In this document: piece by piece, positions 1 to 8,884 of the stretch
Numbering within the stretch: the stretch's first letter is position 1
Layout: each line of letters opens with the position of its first letter
Source: Sulfitobacter aestuariivivens
GTDB lineage: Bacteria > Pseudomonadota > Alphaproteobacteria > Rhodobacterales > Rhodobacteraceae
Reading direction: 5' to 3'
NCBI RefSeq assembly: GCF_014763045.1
Contig: NZ_JACTAG010000002.1
Location: 1,178,001 to 1,242,000, forward strand
DNA: 64,000 bases
Notes under the pieces: model-generated
Seen by the model: the letters and a program-made list of their open reading frames with translations, nothing else
The model's database searches: none
Told to the model about the DNA's origin: nothing
Program-made: the position numbers and the translations under genes

Positions 1-1685
1 TCGCGCACCTTGGCCACGTCATACGTGTGATCAATCGTCCTGATCCATTTGACGCCAACGCCCTTCAAGGCGTCCTGGATGGGATTGCCGGTGTTCTTGG
101 TGTCGCTTTGCGCCCGGCTCGACAACAGGTCCTGCCCGCCTGTGGCCGCGGAATAGTAGTTATCGACAATCACCACCACATTGTCAGACTTGTTGTACAC
201 CATGTTCCCGATGGAACTGCTGAGCCCATTGTGCCAAAACCCGCCATCCCCAAGCATAGAGATCGCGCGCCGCTCACCCCCGCCGTCAAAGGCGCCGTTG
301 GCCGCAGGCCCCAACCCATAACCCATCGTTGCACCGCCAATCTCGAACGGCGGCAAAGATCCAAATAAGTGGCATCCAATGTCACCAGTGATCTGATGCT
401 TGCCCAATTCCTCTTCGACCAGTTTCATACCCGCAAAGATCGGCCGCTCAGGACACCCTGTGCAAAATCCCGGCGGCCGGATCGGCACGACCTTGGACAA
501 ATCGGGGATTGCAGGTGTATCGCGATTTGGTGCGCGCACCTGCCCCGGCAACATGTCAGGTGCGGCTTTCTTCAAAAACGCTGTCATTCCGTCCAGCATC
601 ACCTGACCGGTGTATTCGCCGGCCATAGGCAGAACGTCCTTGCCATAAAGCTTCAGCTTGGCCCCGGCCTTGTAAAGGAAACTGCCAAGGTGCTGTTCGA
701 TATGTTCTGGCTGTCCCTCTTCGACGACCAAGATGTGATCCTTGCCGTCGCAAAAGGCGTCGAATTCTTCTCTAACAAGGGGATAAGTGACATTGAGCAC
801 GTATAGAGGAACATCCGTTTTGCCAAAGACATCCGCCAACCCTAGCCGCTGCAAGGCCCGAATGACCCCGTTGTACATGCCGCCTTGCAACACAATACCC
901 ATCTTCGCGCCTTGCGGGCCCATCACCTCGTTCAGATTATTCTCGACAATGAACTTCTCTGCCGCGGGCCAACGTTCTTTTACCTTCTGCTGTTCATGCA
1001 CATAGGACCAGGGCGGCAGCACGACGCGCTGAAAATCTGATTGCGGTGCTGCAATCGCCTGCTTCATGGTCAGCGGCGGCGGGACATTATCACTGGTCTC
1101 GAAACTGCCGGTGACATGACATGACCGAATACGCACCATCAGCATCACAGGGGTATTGCTGGCCTCGGACAGTTCAAATCCGTCCTTCACGGCTTTGGTG
1201 ATCGACGGCAGGTTCGGGCGTGGATCCAGCATCCAGAACTGCGATTTCATAGCGAAGCCGTGGCTGCGTTCTTGCATGATCGACGATCCCTCGCCGTAAT
1301 CCTCGCCCACGATGATCAGTGCGCCACCAGTCACGCCGGATGAGCACAGGTTCGCCAGGGCGTCCGAGGCGACGTTCACACCAACCGGCCCCTTGAACGT
1401 GACCGCTCCGCGAATGGGGTAATGGACGGATGCCGCCAGCATGGCAGCTGCGGCAGCTTCAGACGCATTCGCCTCGAACCGCACGCCCAGCTCGCCCATC
1501 AGCTCTTCAGCGTCTGACAGCACATCCATCAGATGGGATATCGGCGCGCCCTGATACCCCCCCACATAGCCAACACCGTTTTCCAAGAGCGCCTTGGTAA
1601 TGGCCAGAATACCCTCACCGGTAAAGACATCACCGTCGCCTTTGCGCAGATGTTCTACCTCCGCCTTGAAAGACCGTTCCGCCAT
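1..1685 (-). CDS. iorA: Indolepyruvate ferredoxin oxidoreductase, alpha subunit (partial, 3' end outside window)
   Basis: A thiamine-diphosphate enzyme that would oxidatively decarboxylate aryl pyruvates from transaminated aromatic amino acids to aryl-acetyl-CoA and reduce ferredoxin. About 561 codons are visible. It starts at the ATG at 1685 and runs off the left edge without a stop; the family is usually over 700 residues. The N-terminal part has the pyrimidine-binding domain (VFTGEGILAITKAL, GGYQGAPISHL). The C-terminal part has FCTGCPERPIF, then ISMLGDGGFWHNGLSS, the GDG...N thiamine-diphosphate/Mg motif. It lies 20 bases downstream of the MarR gene, so it is probably the last visible member of a cyclase-FAD enzyme-MarR-iorA operon. 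The context fits aromatic 2-oxoacid oxidation; the exact substrate is inferred from the family. Confidence 0.87.
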   Translation of the reverse strand, partial: MAERSFKAEVEHLRKGDGDVFTGEGILAITKALLENGVGYVGGYQGAPISHLMDVLSDAEELMGELGVRFEANASEAAAAAMLAASVHYPIRGAVTFKGPVGVNVASDALANLCSSGVTGGALIIVGEDYGEGSSIMQERSHGFAMKSQFWMLDPRPNLPSITKAVKDGFELSEASNTPVMLMVRIRSCHVTGSFETSDNVPPPLTMKQAIAAPQSDFQRVVLPPWSYVHEQQKVKERWPAAEKFIVENNLNEVMGPQGAKMGIVLQGGMYNGVIRALQRLGLADVFGKTDVPLYVLNVTYPLVREEFDAFCDGKDHILVVEEGQPEHIEQHLGSFLYKAGAKLKLYGKDVLPMAGEYTGQVMLDGMTAFLKKAAPDMLPGQVRAPNRDTPAIPDLSKVVPIRPPGFCTGCPERPIFAGMKLVEEELGKHQITGDIGCHLFGSLPPFEIGGATMGYGLGPAANGAFDGGGERRAISMLGDGGFWHNGLSSSIGNMVYNKSDNVVVIVDNYYSAATGGQDLLSSRAQSDTKNTGNPIQDALKGVGVKWIRTIDHTYDVAKVR

Positions 1686-1705
1686 GGTTTCCCCCGGATT
1701 AGAGC

Positions 1706-2173
1706 CTAAAAATCGTGAATGCGCACATTGCGCAGCATGGTTTTGAGTGTTGCGACAAAAGCTGCATGTTCATCCGGATTGATATCCTTGAACATCGCTT
1801 CGTAAGCCCGCGACATATGCGGCCAAAGTCGCGCATAGGCCTCGCGCCCTGCGCGTGTGATGAACACCCGTGTCGCACGCGAATCTTCGGTGTCGGTCTC
1901 ACGTTCAATCAGCCCATCCCGCGCCAATGCGTCCAATGCGCGGCTAAGTGTTGATTGCTGGACGACCGCGTAGACCGCCAATTCACGTATGAGAATACCA
2001 TCGATCGTACTCAGCACAGCCAGCGAGCGCATTTGTGGAGTGGTCAACCCAATTGCTGCCATTTCATCCTGCAATGCCGCATTGTACCGGCCCATGATGC
2101 GGTTCATCAGATAGGGTGCAAAATTTTCGAGCCCCAGTTCGTCAAGCTGCTGCTCTGCGCCACCATCGCTCAC
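1706..2173 (-). CDS. MarR family transcriptional regulator
   Basis: A 155-residue winged-helix regulator that probably senses an aromatic ligand and controls this island. The winged helix is seen as TTPQMRSLAVLSTIDG, then the recognition region VVQQSTLSRALDALARDGLIER and the wing with TEDSRATRVFITRAG (about residues 45-125), with dimerisation helices at both ends. Its ATG overlaps the stop of the upstream FAD-enzyme gene by four bases (ATGA), and iorA follows after 20 bases, so the regulator is embedded in the operon it probably controls. MarR proteins usually bind palindromes in divergent promoters; the only one nearby is at 4572-4683. Family call secure, ligand unknown. Confidence 0.9.
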   Translation of the reverse strand: MSDGGAEQQLDELGLENFAPYLMNRIMGRYNAALQDEMAAIGLTTPQMRSLAVLSTIDGILIRELAVYAVVQQSTLSRALDALARDGLIERETDTEDSRATRVFITRAGREAYARLWPHMSRAYEAMFKDINPDEHAAFVATLKTMLRNVRIHDF

Positions 2174-3780
2174 GATTTGATCCCCAGATAATCTTTGACC
2201 TTGCGTACCGGGTTCTGTTCGCCCGCTATGATCGCGTTCGCGACGTTCAGCCCCGATCCGCCACCCAACCCGGGTCCGGGATGGGTCGATGCGCCGATGT
2301 GGTGCAAACCCTTGATCGTGGTTTCGTTGTTGATCTGACCTGCATGGGGCCGCCAGACAAAGAACTGGTCCACTGCACAGGCCCCGCCATAGGGATCACC
2401 GCCCACCAGATTGATGTTCATCGCTTCCAGATCAGCAGGGGAATACGCGCGGCGCTTCAGCACCAACTTGTCGAACCCCTTGATGTGCTTTTTCAAGATG
2501 CCTTCAATCCGATCCGCATAGGCCTCGCGCATGTCCTCCGTCCAGTCCGGCGTTGTCTTGATCTTGCCCGCCGCGTCCCCCTTGATCACGCTTGGCGCAT
2601 CGGGAATTTGCAACCAAAGGACCGCCTTGCCATCCGGGCAACGGCTTGGATCCAGAACATGCGGCTGACCGACACAGATTGTCGGCACTTCTGGTAACAA
2701 GCCTCTTTCAGCTTCATTACATGATTTAGAGACTGAATCGACTCCATCTGCGAGATGCAGAAGCGCCACCTGATCAAGCCCCGCGGTCTTCCATGCGACC
2801 GGCCCGTCCAAGGCATAGTGCAGCTGGAAGTTGCCCCGACCGTGACGGAATTTCTTGGTCGTTTCGGGCGCATGATCGCCGGACAGTAATGCATCGTAAA
2901 GCTGTCCCGGCGCGGTAGAGGCAATCACGCTGTCCGCGTAGACCTGTTCATCATCGGCGGTGATGACCCCATGCGCCCGGCCCCCGCTGACCATGATCCT
3001 TTTTGCTTCGACCCCTGTGCGGATCAATCCGCCATTGGCCTCAATCAGGGACTGAAACGCCGCCGCAGCCTGCCCTGCGCCGCCTTTGATCACAGGCGCG
3101 CCTGCTGCTTCCAACGCAAAGGCAATGACCCGCGCCATCTGCCCGCCATAACTGCTTTCCGGCGTCAGACCCACATGAAGGCACCAAGGCGCCCAGATCG
3201 CCTGCACCTCTGCACTTGAATACCGTGTCTGCAACCACCCGCGCGACGGCTCCATTGCCTCTCCGAACCAAGTCTTGAGACCATTGAAACCCTTCTTCCA
3301 CGCCTGCTTGCTTAGCAATGACACCGTCTGTTTTGACCAAAGTGGTTGCCCCAGAAGGGCAAAAAGAAACTCCGCATCCTTTTCGACCGCGCCAACATCA
3401 TTCACGTGCTGGTCGCCGTCACCAGCCCCTTTGGCGTTAAACGCAGCGCGATTGGCTTCGCGGTCGGTCTGCAAAACCAGCGACGATCCATCAGGCCGCA
3501 AAACGCCTGTGGGGTGTGGCGAATGGCAGAACTCCAAACCATGTTTTACCAAGTCCGCGCCCAAGGCCTCATGCGCCGGGCCAGTCAGAAACAGCACAAA
3601 GGTCGCCGCCATCACGTCGTGCCGGAAGCCCGGCACGGTGATTTCATCGGTATACATGCAGCCACCAATGCGGTCCTCCCGCTCGATCACCAGCACGCTG
3701 TCGCCTTTGCGCGACAGCATAGCGGCGGCCACCAACGCGTTGATGCCCGACCCAATAATCAAATGGTCGAATTTGGCCAT
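2170..3780 (-). CDS. FAD-dependent oxidoreductase, phytoene dehydrogenase-like (minus-arm paralog)
   Basis: A 536-residue flavoprotein of the phytoene-desaturase/amine-oxidase superfamily. The Rossmann dinucleotide motif is at the very start (HLIIGSGINALVAAAML, then ER at the end of beta-2), and the C-terminal FAD segment reads HHIGASTHPGPGLGGGSG. The ATG at 3780 places GSGxxxL at residues 9-15; a longer frame upstream is antisense noise. Its stop forms ATGA with the MarR gene, and its start shares TGATG with the upstream cyclase gene. It is clearly paralogous to the gene at 4684-6252: both carry VGQP..(V/L)DP(S/T)R.P.GK and GDAAGKI blocks. Members of this group oxidise diverse C-C or C-N bonds; no specific substrate can be assigned. 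Confidence 0.85.
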   Translation of the reverse strand: MAKFDHLIIGSGINALVAAAMLSRKGDSVLVIEREDRIGGCMYTDEITVPGFRHDVMAATFVLFLTGPAHEALGADLVKHGLEFCHSPHPTGVLRPDGSSLVLQTDREANRAAFNAKGAGDGDQHVNDVGAVEKDAEFLFALLGQPLWSKQTVSLLSKQAWKKGFNGLKTWFGEAMEPSRGWLQTRYSSAEVQAIWAPWCLHVGLTPESSYGGQMARVIAFALEAAGAPVIKGGAGQAAAAFQSLIEANGGLIRTGVEAKRIMVSGGRAHGVITADDEQVYADSVIASTAPGQLYDALLSGDHAPETTKKFRHGRGNFQLHYALDGPVAWKTAGLDQVALLHLADGVDSVSKSCNEAERGLLPEVPTICVGQPHVLDPSRCPDGKAVLWLQIPDAPSVIKGDAAGKIKTTPDWTEDMREAYADRIEGILKKHIKGFDKLVLKRRAYSPADLEAMNINLVGGDPYGGACAVDQFFVWRPHAGQINNETTIKGLHHIGASTHPGPGLGGGSGLNVANAIIAGEQNPVRKVKDYLGIKS

Positions 3781-4571
3781 CAGCCTTTGGGCACAAGCGC
3801 CAGTGCCCGGATGGGCGACCCGGTGCCGCTCTTGATCTTGAGTGGGGCCGCGATCAAAATCGCCCCCTTGGCCGGCAGTTTGTCGAGGTTCGCCAGCGAT
3901 GCGAGACCAAAGCAATTGTCCCGATGCAGCAGGTTATGCGCCGGATAGGGGGGCTCCATCCCGCCCGCCTGTCCCGCATCAGTGCCAATGCACTGCGTCC
4001 CCCAGCCTACGATCTTTTTGCTCAGCAGATATTCGATGCAATCAGGTGTCGGCCCGGGGCTGTGCGGCCCGGTTTCGTCCGCGTTCAGAAATTTGTCTTC
4101 GTCATCAACACGGCTGTCCCAGTCGGTGCGCATCACAACCCATTCGCCCGCGCCGATCTCGCCATGCTCGGCCTCCCAGGCCTTCACACCGTCCGCCGTC
4201 AACAGGAAATCTTCGTTTTCGGCACTTTGCGCAGAGCAGTCTATGACGTTCACAGGGGCGACCAGACGCTGCACATCAAGGCTGTCGGTATAGCCATCCT
4301 CATAATCCTTGCCGGTGATCCAGTGGTGCGGCGCATCGAAATGGGTGCCGGAATGTTCGCCCAGTACCATCCAGTTCCAGGCAAAGAAGGGGCCGTCGCT
4401 GTCGTACTCCGAAATCTTGTGAATCTCGACCTTGGGGGTGTTCTTGGCGAAATCCGGTGGCAATTGCAGGATAGGCGTATCCGGCCCCAGAACCCCTGAA
4501 CAATCCACAACCTCGACCCCACCAGAGGCCAGCATGGCCCCCAGATTGCTGACCACATCCGATGCACTCAT
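3780..4571 (-). CDS. Cyclase family / kynurenine formamidase-like metal-dependent hydrolase
   Basis: 263 residues of the 'putative cyclase' family (KynB and related amidases, isatin hydrolase). The metal-binding signature HSGTHFDAPHHW (HxGTHxDxPxH, about residues 74-85) is intact. The family hydrolyses amide or lactam bonds next to aromatic rings, such as N-formylkynurenine or isatin. It is the first gene of the minus-strand operon and its TGA overlaps the next start (TGATG). With a kynureninase-like gene at 11.5 kb, a tryptophan-catabolite role is tempting, but this protein is longer than typical KynB (about 210), so an isatin-hydrolase-like or other cyclic amide substrate is equally possible. 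Confidence 0.83.
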   Translation of the reverse strand: MSASDVVSNLGAMLASGGVEVVDCSGVLGPDTPILQLPPDFAKNTPKVEIHKISEYDSDGPFFAWNWMVLGEHSGTHFDAPHHWITGKDYEDGYTDSLDVQRLVAPVNVIDCSAQSAENEDFLLTADGVKAWEAEHGEIGAGEWVVMRTDWDSRVDDEDKFLNADETGPHSPGPTPDCIEYLLSKKIVGWGTQCIGTDAGQAGGMEPPYPAHNLLHRDNCFGLASLANLDKLPAKGAILIAAPLKIKSGTGSPIRALALVPKG

Positions 4572-4683
4572 GTCATTCTCTCCCTGATAGACCCACGATT
4601 TTCTTCGCGTTCAAGTTGCTGATTCAATGCTAGACAAATTTACATGCGTTTGCAATTATCTTGTGCAGGGGAGAACGCTGCTG
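4572..4683. promoter_or_regulatory. Divergent promoter region between the two FAD-enzyme operons
   Basis: 112 bases separate the cyclase start from the plus-strand FAD enzyme. The stretch is AT-rich for this genome and contains an imperfect inverted repeat with CAAA and TTTG arms at 4635-4652, a possible MarR operator. A Shine-Dalgarno-like AGGGGAG at 4667-4673 precedes the ATG at 4684 and decides that start over an upstream ATG at 4627. Regulation by the MarR protein at 1706-2173 is inferred. Confidence 0.45.
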
Positions 4684-6252
4684 ATGTCCTCGGATATGGA
4701 CGCGATTATCATCGGAGCAGGGCACAACAGCCTTGCCTGCGCCTGTCATCTGGCCAAGCGCGGCTGGAAGGTTGCGGTCTACGAACAAAACGCGGCCCCC
4801 GGCGGCGCAGTGAAATCAGGCACCTACACCAAACCCGGGTTTGTCCATGACTGGGCGGCAATGAACCTGTCGCTTTTTGCAGGCTCTGCATTCCACACCG
4901 AAAACGCCGAAGAGCTTGCCAGCCACGGACTTGCCTTTGCCCCCACAGGCAATCCGTTTTCCACACTTTTCCCCGATGGGCGTTGGCTGGGCATCTCCAA
5001 CGATGCCGCGATCACCCGCGCGCGCGTTGCCGGACTTTCGACTGCCGACGCACAGGCGTGGGACAGTCTGACCGCTGCCTTTCCGACCGAAGCAGAACCG
5101 ATCTTTGCCGTGCTTGGCAGTCCCATGAACATGCGCGCGCTGTCCTCGCTGGGCTGGAAGATGTGGCGCAAGAAGGGCGGCAGTGGCAGCCTTGATATGG
5201 CCCGTTTCCTTATGATGTCGCCGCGCGCCTGGCTGGATCAGACATTCGAATCCGACCACGTCAAGGCGACCCTGGCAGCCTGGGGCATGCATCTTGATTT
5301 CGCGCCAGACGTCGCAGGCGGCGCTGTCTTTCCCTACCTCGAAGCGATGGCCGGGCAGGCGTTTGGCATGGTGCTGGGCCAAGGCGGCGCGCAGACGATG
5401 ACCGACGCCATGGTCAAGATGCTTAAGGCCCACGGCGGACAATTACACCTCAACGCGGAAGTTACAGAAATCGAACAGGCCGCAGGACGTGCGACGGGCG
5501 TTACCTTAGCTGATGGCCGTTTTGCACGCGCGGAAAGGGCGGTCATTGCCAATGTTTCACCCTCAGCCTTGCTGCGCCTGACGGGCGGCACGGGGGATGC
5601 CCGGCACGAGGCGGCAATGGCTCGCTTTCAGCACGCCCCTGGGACGATGATGATCCATCTGGCGATGGACGCCCTGCCCAATTGGCCCGCGCCCGAGCTC
5701 AAGCGCTTTGCCTATGTACACCTTGCACCATCGATGGATCAGATGGCGCGCACCTATGCGCAGGCCAAAGCCGGATTGCTGCCGGATGAGCCCGTCATCG
5801 TCGTGGGCCAGCCAACCGTTGTCGATCCGACCCGCGCGCCAGAGGGGAAACATGTGCTATGGCTACAAGTCCGCATGGCACCAGGCCTGATCAGGGGCGA
5901 TGCAGCGGGCAAGATCAGCGCAACCGACTGGGAGGGAGCGGCCATGCCCTTTGCCAAACGCGCGCTGGATATCTTTGAACGTTATGCCCCGGGTACGGCA
6001 AGCAACACCATTGCCAAATATATCGTCACCCCCGACATGCTTGAGGTCGATAACCCCAATCTGATCGGTGGCGATCAGGTCTGCGGCAGCCACCACCTGC
6101 ACCAGCACTTCATGAACCGACCCGCGCGGGGCTATGCCGACGGCAGCACGCCGCTGCGCAATCTTTACCATACCGGCGCTGCAGTCTGGCCTGGCGGTGG
6201 CACAGGTGCCGGGCCGGGCACGATGTTGGCGAAAAAACTGGCCGGGAACTGA
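4684..6252 (+). CDS. FAD-dependent oxidoreductase, phytoene dehydrogenase-like (plus-arm paralog)
   Basis: A 522-residue paralog of the gene at 2170-3780. It has the N-terminal FAD motif AIIIGAGHNSLACACHLAKRG, a Glu-containing second strand (AVYEQNAAPGG) and the C-terminal FAD segment YHTGAAVWPGGGTGAGPG. The ATG at 4684 is chosen because it follows AGGGGAG by ten bases and places the Rossmann motif at the N-terminus. It is the first gene of the plus arm; the ABC transporter's solute-binding gene follows after 32 bases. It may act with or sequentially to its paralog on the imported substrate. No transmembrane segment or signal peptide is evident, so it is probably cytoplasmic. Reaction unknown. 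Confidence 0.85.
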   Translation: MSSDMDAIIIGAGHNSLACACHLAKRGWKVAVYEQNAAPGGAVKSGTYTKPGFVHDWAAMNLSLFAGSAFHTENAEELASHGLAFAPTGNPFSTLFPDGRWLGISNDAAITRARVAGLSTADAQAWDSLTAAFPTEAEPIFAVLGSPMNMRALSSLGWKMWRKKGGSGSLDMARFLMMSPRAWLDQTFESDHVKATLAAWGMHLDFAPDVAGGAVFPYLEAMAGQAFGMVLGQGGAQTMTDAMVKMLKAHGGQLHLNAEVTEIEQAAGRATGVTLADGRFARAERAVIANVSPSALLRLTGGTGDARHEAAMARFQHAPGTMMIHLAMDALPNWPAPELKRFAYVHLAPSMDQMARTYAQAKAGLLPDEPVIVVGQPTVVDPTRAPEGKHVLWLQVRMAPGLIRGDAAGKISATDWEGAAMPFAKRALDIFERYAPGTASNTIAKYIVTPDMLEVDNPNLIGGDQVCGSHHLHQHFMNRPARGYADGSTPLRNLYHTGAAVWPGGGTGAGPGTMLAKKLAGN

Positions 6253-6284
6253 ACAAAACTAGAGACTAAAAAGGGAGAAACACC

Positions 6285-7811
6285 ATGAAACTGAACCGAA
6301 GAAGCCTCTTGAAACTGAGCGCGGCCACGGCTGCGATGACAACCGTCGGCCTGCCATCCTTTGCGCAGGACATTGACGAATTGGTTATCGCCTACAACGT
6401 CAACCTGCCTTCATGGGATCCGACGGTGGGTCTGTCGGCGGTAAACCCCACCATTCAGGGGTTCTATCAATCTGTCTTTGACCTCTACATTCCGCAGAAC
6501 CCAGACCTGTCGTTCGGCTCCGGCATCATCACCGACTATGGCTGGAACGACGATGGCACCGGCATCTGGATGGACGTGCGGGACGGGGTGACGTGGCACA
6601 ATGGTGATCCGCTGACGGCCGAAGATGTCGCCTGGTCCCTCGCACGTGTCGCCAATCCCGATACCGGCAGCCCGATCCAGTTTATCTGGGGCAAGATCAC
6701 CAACATCGCCGCCGACGGCAATCGCGTGACCGCGGACATGCCCGAGTACGAGCCGACGTTTTTCAAGTGGATGTCCTTTCTAACCGGATATGTCATGCCA
6801 AAGAAATACTACGAAGAGGTTGGCGCCGAAGGGTTCGAAGCCGCCCCAATCGGCTCAGGCCCCTACATGGTCGAAAAGTTTGAACGCAACGCTTTTGTGC
6901 GCCTGAAAGCAAACGATAATTACTGGGGTGGCGCGCCGGCATTCAAGACCGTGACCATCAAGTTCGTCACTGACGCCGCGTCTCGCGTGGCCGAGGTGGA
7001 ATCGGGCAATTCCCACGTCACGCTCGAAGTGCCCTATGAAGAATTTGACCGCCTTAAGGCCAAGGACGGGCTTGCAGGCAAGGCCGAGCCGATCTCTGAC
7101 ATCGGGATGATTTTCCTCAATGATATTGAGGTGATGACCGACCCCAATGTGCGCATGGCGGCGGCCCATGCCATCGACAAGGGTACGATTATCGACCGGC
7201 TGTTGTCAGGCTACGGCGTACCGATCGACACGCTGCAAACGCCCGACTATCCCGCCTATGACGCCAGCATCAAGGTGCCCTATGATCCTGACAAGGCCAA
7301 GGAATTGCTGGCCGCGTCGGGCTATGGCCCCGACAATCCGGTCAAATTCAAAATCCAAACCACCAAGGGTTACAAACCCAAGGATTTCGAAATGATTCAG
7401 GCCATCGTCGGCTTATGGCGTCGTGTCGGGATCGAAGCCGAGATCGAAGTCTACGAGATCGCCAAACATTTTGAACTGCGTGCCGCGGACCAGCTGGCCC
7501 CGGCCGCCTTCTATAACTGGGGCAACTCGGTGGGCGATCCGACAACCTCTACAGGGTTCGCCATGTTCGGTCCCTCACCCCACTCTGTATGGGACGGCGA
7601 GGATACCTTTAATGCCATCCTCCCGCTTTGGGGCGAGAGAGACGAAGCAAAGCGGATCGCGGGCTGGAAAGAGGTCGACCGGCGCATCGCCGAGAACGCG
7701 GAGGTCATCCCGCTGCTGCAATATGTGCAACCGATCTTGCACGACGCGCGGATCGACGTGGTTCCGCACCGCTCCGGTGCGTTGCTGCCGCATCTGATGA
7801 CACGCGCGTAA
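6285..7811 (+). CDS. ABC transporter solute-binding protein, dipeptide/oligopeptide type (SBP family 5)
   Basis: 508 residues. The N-terminus MKLNRRSLLKLSAATAAMT ending in SFAQ looks like a signal peptide with a twin-arginine (RRxxLK) flavour, so export through Tat is plausible. Family-5 features include a WxDVRDGVTWHNGDPLTAEDVAWSL-type block (about residues 95-120), SGPYMVEKF, and DPDKAKELLAASGY near residue 335. The protein would bind its ligand in the periplasm and deliver it to the permeases encoded next. Family-5 proteins bind peptides, but also opines, glycosides and other small molecules. Placement between an FAD enzyme and the permeases suggests the ligand is the substrate of the surrounding catabolic genes. 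Confidence 0.9.
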   Translation: MKLNRRSLLKLSAATAAMTTVGLPSFAQDIDELVIAYNVNLPSWDPTVGLSAVNPTIQGFYQSVFDLYIPQNPDLSFGSGIITDYGWNDDGTGIWMDVRDGVTWHNGDPLTAEDVAWSLARVANPDTGSPIQFIWGKITNIAADGNRVTADMPEYEPTFFKWMSFLTGYVMPKKYYEEVGAEGFEAAPIGSGPYMVEKFERNAFVRLKANDNYWGGAPAFKTVTIKFVTDAASRVAEVESGNSHVTLEVPYEEFDRLKAKDGLAGKAEPISDIGMIFLNDIEVMTDPNVRMAAAHAIDKGTIIDRLLSGYGVPIDTLQTPDYPAYDASIKVPYDPDKAKELLAASGYGPDNPVKFKIQTTKGYKPKDFEMIQAIVGLWRRVGIEAEIEVYEIAKHFELRAADQLAPAAFYNWGNSVGDPTTSTGFAMFGPSPHSVWDGEDTFNAILPLWGERDEAKRIAGWKEVDRRIAENAEVIPLLQYVQPILHDARIDVVPHRSGALLPHLMTRA

Positions 7812-7828
7812 ACCTTTTTTGCTGAACA

Positions 7829-7861
7829 GACGGGGCTGGCAAACGCTGGCCCCGTCCTTTT
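7829..7861 (+). terminator. Stem-loop between solute-binding and permease genes
   Basis: GACGGGGC (7829-7836) pairs perfectly with GCCCCGTC (7849-7856) and is followed by CTTTT. It lies 18 bases after the solute-binding gene and just before the first permease. It probably acts as a partial terminator or mRNA 3' stabiliser, giving more binding protein than permease. Confidence 0.6.
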
Positions 7862-7873
7862 GTCCGAGCCCTT

Positions 7874-8884
7874 ATGACCCTTTTACGCACTGTTCTTCTG
7901 CGGCTGATCACCACGCTGATCACGCTTCTCGGCGTGGCGGTAATTGTCTTTGTGGTGATCCGCGTGGTCCCGGGCAACCCCATCGCGATGATGCTGCCCC
8001 CGGGGGCAACAGAGGCCGATATCCTTAGGTTAGAGACACAATACGGTTTCGATAAATCCATCCCCCAGCAATTTGTGATCTGGCTGGGCGGGGTCATGCA
8101 GGGCGATTTTGGCATGTCTATTTCCACACGCCAGCCGGTTTCAACTCTTGTTCTATCGCGCCTGCCAGCGACGCTGGAGCTGTCGATCGTGGCGCTGCTG
8201 ATTGCCGTGATCGCTGGAGGTACTATGGCCCTGCTTGGCACGCGCTTTCGCGACACCAAGACCGAGGGTCTGGTTGATGTTACGGCTGGCATGGCATTGT
8301 CGATCCCGGATTTTCTGTGGGGACTGGTGTTAATCTTACTGTTTGGGGTGCTTTGGCCGATCTTTCATATCTCCGGGCGCATCTCTCCCTCTCTCGACAT
8401 TGATTTCACGACGAATTTCTATCTGTTCGAGGCAATTCTGCGCCTGCGTTTTGATGTGATCGCTGACCTGATCGGTCATATGTTCATGCCGGCTGTCGCG
8501 CTGGCGATCCCTTTGGCCGCGATCATTGCGCAGCTTCTGAAGCAAAGCCTTAAAGAAACCATGAATCTTGATTACGTGACCCTTGCACGCACCAAGGGCT
8601 ATGGCGAAGGCAAGGTGATCACGTCCGAGGCATTGCCGAACGCGATCCTGCCGACGCTGACGCTGGTGGGCGTGCAGTTTACGTTTCTGATCGGCGGTAC
8701 GGTGATTATCGAACGCCTGTTCAGCTACGAAGGACTGGGCAACATGGCGATTGATGCGGTGATCAATCGGGATCTGCCGCTGATACAGGGCATCGTGATC
8801 CTCTTTGCCCTGCTCTTTACGCTGATCAATCTGGCTGTCGATATGCTTTATGTTGTTCTCAATCCAAGGCTGCGTCATGCGTGA
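7874..8884 (+). CDS. ABC transporter permease, DppB-like
   Basis: 336 residues with about six hydrophobic segments. The first (LITTLITLLGVAVIVFVVIRVVPG, near residues 10-33) has the DppB-family N-terminal pattern ending in VxPGNP. The C-terminal half carries the binding-protein-dependent permease domain with the EAA-type loop YVTLARTKGYGEGKVITSEALPNAILP. It would form half of the inner-membrane channel with the product of the next gene, whose start lies inside this gene's end (8877-8884). Family call firm, substrate unknown. Confidence 0.9.
   Translation: MTLLRTVLLRLITTLITLLGVAVIVFVVIRVVPGNPIAMMLPPGATEADILRLETQYGFDKSIPQQFVIWLGGVMQGDFGMSISTRQPVSTLVLSRLPATLELSIVALLIAVIAGGTMALLGTRFRDTKTEGLVDVTAGMALSIPDFLWGLVLILLFGVLWPIFHISGRISPSLDIDFTTNFYLFEAILRLRFDVIADLIGHMFMPAVALAIPLAAIIAQLLKQSLKETMNLDYVTLARTKGYGEGKVITSEALPNAILPTLTLVGVQFTFLIGGTVIIERLFSYEGLGNMAIDAVINRDLPLIQGIVILFALLFTLINLAVDMLYVVLNPRLRHA

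Noticed and set aside
3781-3915. Longer start for the FAD enzyme
   Set aside because: Would overlap the cyclase gene and put the Rossmann motif 50 residues inside the protein.
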